Of a DNA stretch of 17,671 nt, positions 6,912-11,894 are shown one piece after another. This DNA is from PALSA-1296 sp038322815. GTDB lineage: Bacteria; Bacteroidota; Ignavibacteria; Palsa-1295. A model generated the notes under the pieces. The model did not search any database, was not told where the DNA came from, and saw nothing but the letters and a program-made list of their open reading frames with translations. Position numbers and translations under genes: made by a program. Position 1 is the stretch's first letter; each line of letters begins with the position of its first letter. The stretch is from positions 1 through 17,671 of the forward strand of contig JBBQGG010000062.1 of the NCBI GenBank assembly GCA_038322815.1, given 5' to 3'.

Positions 6912-7033
6912 GTGTCATTGCGAGGTCGGCTTTAGCCTGACGAAGCAATCCTCAAAAAGTATTGGTAACAACGTGTCTGTCACCATTAAGGGGATTGCTT
7001 CGTCGTCCGCAAGCGGACTCCTCGCAATGACAC
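6912..7033. repeat. Inverted repeat pair C (tgtcattgcg family) between the ROK gene and pyrF
   Basis: The left arm (6912-6951) and right arm (6992-7033) share gtgtcattgcgagg (14 bp, outer) and gacgaagcaatcc (13 bp, inner) as exact inverted copies. Each arm carries its own different hairpin; the right-arm one is a perfect gtccgc-aa-gcggac (7005-7018). The 40-bp spacer holds no gene. Confidence 0.92.
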
Positions 7034-7039
7034 GTTCAG

Positions 7040-7071
7040 AACTAAGAACTAAGAACTAAGAACTAAGAACT
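7040..7071. repeat. AACTAAG heptamer tandem array over the ROK stop codon
   Basis: Four perfect copies of aactaag (7040-7067) plus aact. The ROK stop codon (7056-7058) and last few residues (VLSS) are encoded within the array. Confidence 0.92.
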
Positions 7072-8057
7072 CCCTGAGTCAATAATGCTGCTCCTATTAT
7101 ACCGGCTTTCGTCCCGAGTTTTGATTCGCGTATCTCAACAGAATCCCTCTGATGCTCAAGAACATTTTTTTTCAATGCCTCTCTTGCAGGATTTAAAAGC
7201 AGGTCACCGGCTTGTGCAACACCACCTGAGACAAGGAAAAGCGGAATATCTAATAGTACTGCAACCGAGGCAAATCCGATCCCGAGGATCATCCCTGCCT
7301 CAGCTAAAATTTCTTTAGCAAATCCATCACCCGCTTGTGCAGCTTCATAAATATCTTTTGGTTCAAGATTTCCCGAAGGCAAGAACGAACGAAGTGCAGA
7401 AGGTTTTTTACTGGCTCGTATTTTTTCGATCGTCCGTGTAGAAAGATATTTCTGCCCGATATATGCTTCCAGACATCCCTTTATTCCGCTTAATGAATCC
7501 GGTCCTTCATAATTGATCATGATATGCCCAAACTCCCCGGCTCCGCCGAAAGCGCCACGAAATATTTTTCCATCAGCGATGATCGCGCCGCCAATTCCTG
7601 TGCCGAGAGTTGCAAGGAGAAAGAATTTTTCATCTTTTGCCGCACCGAATTTTAGTTCGGCAAGCGCTGCAGCTTTTGCATCGTTATCCATGACCACTAA
7701 CTCAGAAATAGGAACTGCTTCCTGAACATAATCAGCAAAGGGCTCAACTTCCCATTTCGGAAAATTCGGTGGGTTCTGGACGAGGTTTCTTTCCATATTC
7801 ATCGCACCCGGAACGCCGATACCTATGGAAGTTATATCCGGGTATTGATGGATCAATACATTGATGTGCCGCGCAAGCATCCCTGCAGTATCGCGGGCAG
7901 TTGCATTCGGAGTAGTGAATGACGATTCGCGGAGGATCTTTCCTTTAACTAGATCTACAACACCAAGTTTAATCGTTGTCCCTCCAATATCAACGCCGAT
8001 GACGAGGTCGGGTTTCGGGGTTCGGGGTTCGGGTGTCGGGGAAAGCGAATCAGTCAT
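7056..8057 (-). CDS. ROK family sugar kinase (glucokinase-like)
   Basis: ATP-dependent cytoplasmic sugar kinase of the ROK family. Of 333 aa, the ATP-binding DIGGTTIKLG is at 23-32, NPPNFP at 95-100, the catalytic-base motif DNDAKAAALAE at 124-134 (Asp126), TLGTGIGGAII at 150-160 and GAGEFGHI at 172-179 with His178. The family's zinc motif (CxCGxxGCxE) is reduced to GIKGCLEAY (191-199): only one of the three cysteines remains, so zinc binding is doubtful. Substrate cannot be fixed; glucose is the default guess. The ROK domain starts at residue 17; residues 4-16 (SLSPTPEPRTPKP) are encoded by a TCGGGKN heptamer array. The C-terminus lies in another array. No strong ribosome binding site upstream of the ATG. 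Confidence 0.92.
   Translation of the reverse strand: MTDSLSPTPEPRTPKPDLVIGVDIGGTTIKLGVVDLVKGKILRESSFTTPNATARDTAGMLARHINVLIHQYPDITSIGIGVPGAMNMERNLVQNPPNFPKWEVEPFADYVQEAVPISELVVMDNDAKAAALAELKFGAAKDEKFFLLATLGTGIGGAIIADGKIFRGAFGGAGEFGHIMINYEGPDSLSGIKGCLEAYIGQKYLSTRTIEKIRASKKPSALRSFLPSGNLEPKDIYEAAQAGDGFAKEILAEAGMILGIGFASVAVLLDIPLFLVSGGVAQAGDLLLNPAREALKKNVLEHQRDSVEIRESKLGTKAGIIGAALLTQGVLSS
8008..8042. repeat. TCGGGKN heptamer tandem array at the ROK N-terminus
   Basis: Five heptamers on the plus strand: tcgggtt, tcggggt, tcggggt, tcgggtg, tcgggga. Translated on the minus strand as a Pro-rich leader before the ROK domain. Same unit type as 3741-3774. Confidence 0.88.
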
Positions 8058-8079
8058 TAGTCTTTAGTCGGTAGTCGTT
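8052..8079. repeat. AGTCNNT heptamer array over the ROK start codon
   Basis: Units agtcatt, agtcttt, agtcggt, agtcgtt. It covers the ROK start codon (8055-8057) and its immediate upstream sequence. An inverted array of the same unit lies at 8103-8123. Confidence 0.85.
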
Positions 8080-8102
8080 TGCAGAAAAATTTGCAATAGC
8101 TT

Positions 8103-8123
8103 AACGACTAAACACTACCGACT
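8103..8123. repeat. Inverted AGTCNNT heptamer array over the ftsB/divIC stop codon
   Basis: Units aacgact, aaacact, accgact. The first and third are exact reverse complements of agtcgtt and agtcggt at 8066-8079, so the two arrays can pair across a 23-bp spacer. The stop codon of the upstream division gene (8115-8117) lies inside. Confidence 0.85.
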
Positions 8124-8438
8124 ATTCCTGTCTTTTCGATAAATTATTTCGTCACGTTTTTTCAGATGGTACCGCTCGCGGGCAATACGTTCGATAATTG
8201 TCGGATCTTCTTTGCCGAGAAGATCGACCCGTGTCTGAAGTTTTTGCTCTTCATCAGTCAGTGAAGCATCTTGAGATTGCAAGGCACTAATGTCCCGACG
8301 AAGTGAAACATGACGCCAGATTCCTTTATTCGCAAAAAGCAGAGTAGTAGAGAGGACAAGAATCGTCGCCGTAATAAGCAAGAGCTTTGGCGTCTTAAGA
8401 ATTTTTCGAATGCGCTTTTTCAGCGACAGTTTTGGCAT
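8115..8438 (-). CDS. FtsB/DivIC-like septum formation initiator
   Basis: Small bitopic membrane protein of the septum-initiator family, part of the FtsB/FtsL/FtsQ divisome subcomplex. Of 107 aa, the basic cytoplasmic N-terminus (KLSLKKRIRKILKTPK) is followed by one transmembrane helix (about 19-36), a coiled-coil segment (about 45-75) with many Gln/Asp/Leu residues, and the C-terminal family motif DPTIIERIARERYHLKKRDEIIY (the IExxAREKYGM-type block). Length is typical. A candidate TAnnTTTG box sits 22 bp upstream. Downstream, the ROK gene follows after the inverted heptamer arrays. Confidence 0.9.
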   Translation of the reverse strand: MPKLSLKKRIRKILKTPKLLLITATILVLSTTLLFANKGIWRHVSLRRDISALQSQDASLTDEEQKLQTRVDLLGKEDPTIIERIARERYHLKKRDEIIYRKDRNSR

Positions 8439-8459
8439 AAGGCGTTAATCACAACTTTG

Positions 8460-8467
8460 CAAATATA
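8460..8467 (-). promoter_or_regulatory. Candidate Bacteroidota-type -7 box upstream of ftsB/divIC
   Basis: The minus strand reads TATATTTG, an exact TAnnTTTG match, in the divergent gap between ftsB/divIC and the DUF1800 gene. Predicted transcription start lies about 15 nt before the ATG. No clear -33 element. Confidence 0.4.
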
Positions 8468-8538
8468 CGAAGATTTTAAAGGCATGGTGGTGATTTGTGG
8501 GGATTTGGGCGATATTGTTTAATTAGTTCTTAAATTGG

Positions 8539-8546
8539 TAACTTTA
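8539..8546 (+). promoter_or_regulatory. Weak candidate -7 box for the DUF1800-DUF1501 operon
   Basis: TAACTTTA matches TAnnTTTG except at the last base, with a TTG (8515-8517) 21 bp upstream in the -33 position. A small hairpin cgtttt-actt-aaaacg (8559-8574) follows in the leader. Confidence 0.25.
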
Positions 8547-8597
8547 AAGAACCTTAATCGTTTTACTTAAAACGTCCTTTACACACAGTATCATTTC

Positions 8598-8602
8598 GGA
8601 GG
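8598..8602 (+). promoter_or_regulatory. Shine-Dalgarno site of the DUF1800 gene
   Basis: ggagg, 5 nt before the ATG at 8608, fixes the start codon. It is the strongest Shine-Dalgarno sequence I see in the window. Confidence 0.8.
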
Positions 8603-8607
8603 ATATT

Positions 8608-10224
8608 ATGAACAAATCTTCTATTGCTTCATCCACATCGATGAACCCATACACCGGAGCGTGGGGGTTCCCACAGGCTGCCCATCTTCTTCGGCGGACG
8701 ATGTTTGGCGCAACGGCAAATGATATTGCGACCATCGGAAAGATGATAATGTCTCAGGCAGTAGATCTGCTGCTTGCTGAACAACCTGCTCATTCTGATG
8801 CTCCGTTAGTTTGGTATCATATCGAATCAGGCGGAGTAGGTGACGGACAAACATGGATCCATCTGGATTATAATACCGTAAATGATTTTAACCGGTCCCA
8901 ATCATTGAACGGATGGTACACCAATCTTCTGCTTACGCAGAATATTTCTATTCGCGAGAAGATGACATTGTTTTGGCACAATCATTTTTCCTGCGGCTCT
9001 ATGGCAGTCAGTGATGCCAGATATATGTATAAATATAATCTCCTTTTACGAGCCAATGCGCTTGGAAATTTCAAATCATTTGCAAAAGCTATCACGCTTG
9101 ACCCTGCTATGCTCAGGTATTTAAGCGGAAACCATAATGTTGCCTCGGCACCTAATGAAAATTACGGACGAGAGCTTCAGGAATTATTCACGATCGGAAA
9201 AAGCGTTGATGTTTCCACCGGAGATTATACAACCTATACTGAAGCTGACGTCAAAGCCGCAGCACATGTCTTAACAGGCTGGAGCGACGATCCAAAAACT
9301 GTGGGCACAATATTCACTCCCCAAAACCATGATACATCCGACAAACTATTTTCCCTTCGATATGGAAATAAAGTTATAAAAGGATCGACAGATCAAGCCG
9401 GTGCCGAACGCGAACTTGATGATCTGCTTACTATGATATTTAGTCAGGATGCAACGGCAAAATATATTTGCAGAAAGATATTCAGATGGTTTGTCGATTA
9501 TGTGATCGATGATGCGATCGAACTGAATGTTATCGCGCCGCTTGCGCAAACACTTATCACCAATAACTTCGAGATCAAGCCGGTGATGGCTCAGTTACTG
9601 GCGAGTTCTCTTTTTTACGATCCGGCATATGCAGGATGTATTGTTAAGAACCCTCTTGATCTGGTTGTCGGAACGGTACGAACACTTGGCGTGAAACTAC
9701 CTCATCCCGAAGAACTTACGGCTCAATATTATGGCTGGATAACAGTTCGGGAAACTGCGGCAAATCTTCAGATGGCACTCCTTGATCCGCCGAACGTTGC
9801 CGGCTGGCCGGAATATTATGAAGCGCCTCAGTACCATGAATTGTGGATCAATTCAGGCACGCTCGACTCCAGAGTAAAATTTTTAGATGACATTGCAACA
9901 AACAAGTTTCAGAATGTTGTACAGACATACTATACTGCAACTCTCGATCCGACACTTCTTGCGCAGCAAACATCCGATCCTACAAATCCTGTCACCCTTG
10001 TTGCTGATCTGGCAAATCTGCTCTATCCCAATCCGCTTTCATCCGATCAGTTAAAAACGCTGCACGATACCCTTTTGCCGGGACTGCCGGATTATGAATG
10101 GACTAATGAATGGTATGCGTTCACTGTCGATCCGACGAACACCACAAAGAAAGCAGCAGTGAATACGAAACTGACTAACTTGATAAAATATATGCTCGAA
10201 CTTGCTGAATATCAATTAATGTAA
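8608..10224 (+). CDS. DUF1800 family protein
   Basis: 538-aa protein of the DUF1800 family, function not established, typically encoded next to DUF1501 proteins as here. Motifs in order: AAHLLRRTMFGAT (24-36), the FWHNHFS block, GNHNVASAPNENYGRELQELFTIG, the TEADVKAAAHVLTGWS block and NVAGWPEYYEA, all characteristic. There is no evident signal peptide or twin-arginine motif at the N-terminus, and no T9SS tail, so how it would leave the cytoplasm (if it does) is unclear. Start set by ggagg 5 nt before the ATG. The DUF1501 gene starts 10 bp downstream and is presumably co-transcribed. Confidence 0.93.
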   Translation: MNKSSIASSTSMNPYTGAWGFPQAAHLLRRTMFGATANDIATIGKMIMSQAVDLLLAEQPAHSDAPLVWYHIESGGVGDGQTWIHLDYNTVNDFNRSQSLNGWYTNLLLTQNISIREKMTLFWHNHFSCGSMAVSDARYMYKYNLLLRANALGNFKSFAKAITLDPAMLRYLSGNHNVASAPNENYGRELQELFTIGKSVDVSTGDYTTYTEADVKAAAHVLTGWSDDPKTVGTIFTPQNHDTSDKLFSLRYGNKVIKGSTDQAGAERELDDLLTMIFSQDATAKYICRKIFRWFVDYVIDDAIELNVIAPLAQTLITNNFEIKPVMAQLLASSLFYDPAYAGCIVKNPLDLVVGTVRTLGVKLPHPEELTAQYYGWITVRETAANLQMALLDPPNVAGWPEYYEAPQYHELWINSGTLDSRVKFLDDIATNKFQNVVQTYYTATLDPTLLAQQTSDPTNPVTLVADLANLLYPNPLSSDQLKTLHDTLLPGLPDYEWTNEWYAFTVDPTNTTKKAAVNTKLTNLIKYMLELAEYQLM

Positions 10225-10234
10225 TAATAAGCTT

Positions 10235-10852
10235 ATGAAACGTAGAGATTTCCTCAAAGCCGCAGCGCCTGCAACCATCCTGCCATTTCTTGTCGGCGGA
10301 TTTTCTGTGAAGGCATTTGCAAATAATCCTTTCCTGCAAGCGATGATGCCACAAGGAGGATCATCCGACCGTGTATTGGTGCTCATCCAACTTATCGGCG
10401 GCAACGACGGATTGCAGACCCTGATCCCGCTTGACCAGTATTCTAATATTATGGCAGCGCGTGCGAATATTGCCATCGCGGAAAAAGACACACTGAAAAT
10501 TTCCGATAAAAATGCATTCCATCCGAATTTTGCAGCAATGCAAAATCTTTTTAAGGACGGTAAACTTGGTATTGTACAAAATGTAGGTTATCCTCAGCCT
10601 AACTTTTCGCATTTCCGATCAATAGATATTTGGCTCACCGGATCCGATTATAACGAAGTGCTCTCAACAGGATGGATCGGAAGATATCTCGATCAGGAAT
10701 ATCCGGGCTTTCCTGCCGGATATCCGAATGCAGCAATGCCCGATCCTATCGCGATCCAGATCGGTGCATCTGTTTCACTTGGTCTCCAGGGTACGAACGG
10801 GAATGTTGGAATGGTATTCAACGACCCCGACAGCCTTCACAAATATTATTAA
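10235..10852 (+). CDS. DUF1501 family protein, N-terminal part (frameshifted gene)
   Basis: First part of a DUF1501 (sulfatase-like alkaline-phosphatase superfamily) protein. The start MKRRDFLKAAAPATILPF is a twin-arginine signal (Arg3-Arg4, RRDFLK), with likely cleavage after KAFA near residue 29, followed by VLVLIQLIGGNDGLQTLIPL and the NAFHPNFAAMQNLFKDGKLGIVQNVGYP block typical of the family. Normal homology runs to Asp197; the frame then reads PDSLHKYY and stops. Reading shifts +1 at cccc (10825-10828) into the frame that continues at 10827. The joined protein would be 517 aa. A one-base insertion (real or a sequencing error) is the simplest explanation. It sits 10 bp after the DUF1800 stop. 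Confidence 0.88.
   Translation: MKRRDFLKAAAPATILPFLVGGFSVKAFANNPFLQAMMPQGGSSDRVLVLIQLIGGNDGLQTLIPLDQYSNIMAARANIAIAEKDTLKISDKNAFHPNFAAMQNLFKDGKLGIVQNVGYPQPNFSHFRSIDIWLTGSDYNEVLSTGWIGRYLDQEYPGFPAGYPNAAMPDPIAIQIGASVSLGLQGTNGNVGMVFNDPDSLHKYY
10825..10829 (+). other. Frameshift site in the DUF1501 gene
   Basis: ccccg. In the upstream frame it reads gac-ccc-gac; with one C removed, or a +1 slip of the CCC-decoding tRNA, it reads gac-ccg-aca and the protein continues as N-D-P-T-A-F-T-N-I-I-N-D. The upstream frame terminates at 10850-10852. Confidence 0.8.
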
Positions 10853-11789
10853 TGATACGACAACTCCCACACCGAATACCCGAGCCGGAAACGAACTGAA
10901 ATATATCCGCTCTATCGGTCAGCAGCTCCAAACATTTGCAGCGCCAGTAAAATCTGCAGCCGGCAAAGGAAAAACTCTTTCTGGACAATGGCCATCGGGG
11001 GGCAAAAATTCACTTGCCGATCAGCTTCGTATCGTTGCCCAGCTTATTGCCGGAGGTTTAAAAACAAAAATTTATGTCGTTAATCTCGGCGGCTTCGATT
11101 CCCATGACAAACAACGCGAAGGGCAGGATCCTCTGCTCTTAAAACTTTCTACGGCTGTCTCAGCTTTTCAAAATGAATTAAAATTGAACGCACTGGAAGA
11201 CCGGGTTATCGGAATGACATTCTCCGAATTCGGAAGAAGAGTAAAATCCAACGATAGCCTCGGCACCGATCACGGCGCTGCCGCTCCGTTATTTGTTTTC
11301 GGATCAAAAGTTATTCCGGGAATTCTGGGAGATAATCCCGTCCTTCCGGCAAAGGCAACATTCGAAGATAACGTTGCCATACAATTTGATTTCCGCCAGA
11401 TCTATGCTTCTGTGCTTAAAGAGTGGTTCGACACTCCTGAGGCAGAGATAACAAAGACCTTGCTCAAGTCATATTCAACGCTTCCGATCATTCAACAGCA
11501 ATCGGTTGTCGAAACAAAAGCTCAACCATCCACTACTGAATTACTGCAAAATTATCCGAACCCGGTAAACGAAGCAACGAACATCGCGATTCGCATTCCT
11601 GCCGGAAATGCAGTACTCCGAGTTTTTGATGTGAATGGAAGACTCGTCAGAACACTTCTTGACGGACCCGTTACAAGCGGAGAACAAATATTCAGTTGCG
11701 ATACTCGTGGTCTGGCAAACGGCACCTATTTCTATCGTTTAGAATTCGATGGGACTTCTTTAACGAAAGAAATGGTCGTAATGCGATGA
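10827..11789 (+). CDS. DUF1501 family protein, C-terminal part with T9SS sorting domain
   Basis: Continuation of the DUF1501 protein after the frameshift (320 aa). It carries PTAFTNIINDTTTPTPNTRAGNEL, the NLGGFDSHDKQREG block with likely metal-binding Asp/His, MTFSEFGRRVKSNDSLGTDHGAA (the family's EFGR...GTDHG signature) and a C-terminal domain of about 80 residues (NYPNPVN...VFDVNGRLVRTL...GTYFYRL...KEMVVMR) that is a type A T9SS sorting domain. That tail implies outer-membrane passage by type IX secretion and surface attachment. A protein truncated at the frameshift would lose the DHG motif and the secretion tail. No independent start codon with a good ribosome site is apparent, so this is one broken gene, not two. 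Confidence 0.87.
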   Translation, partial: PTAFTNIINDTTTPTPNTRAGNELKYIRSIGQQLQTFAAPVKSAAGKGKTLSGQWPSGGKNSLADQLRIVAQLIAGGLKTKIYVVNLGGFDSHDKQREGQDPLLLKLSTAVSAFQNELKLNALEDRVIGMTFSEFGRRVKSNDSLGTDHGAAAPLFVFGSKVIPGILGDNPVLPAKATFEDNVAIQFDFRQIYASVLKEWFDTPEAEITKTLLKSYSTLPIIQQQSVVETKAQPSTTELLQNYPNPVNEATNIAIRIPAGNAVLRVFDVNGRLVRTLLDGPVTSGEQIFSCDTRGLANGTYFYRLEFDGTSLTKEMVVMR

Positions 11790-11894
11790 GGGTGGATATG
11801 TAGCCAAAAAAATAAATTAGAGTATAAAGGGAAATTGAACGTATGAATTTTTATTTTCTTAATTCAATAATCTTTCAAATGCAGGTTCAGCTTA

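Noticed and set aside
4507..8123. CRISPR-like repeats
   Set aside because: The tandem units are 7 bp with no unique spacers, and no cas genes are present.
10728..11789. Independent gene starting at an ATG at 10728
   Set aside because: Its first 33 codons overlap the DUF1501 N-terminal half in another frame and have no family similarity. True homology resumes only at 10827, so it is the second half of a frameshifted gene.
11790..11894. Rho-independent terminator between the convergent DUF1501 and peptidase-barrel genes
   Set aside because: Only weak AT-rich pairing (gaatt/aattc) is visible, with no GC-rich stem followed by a T-run.
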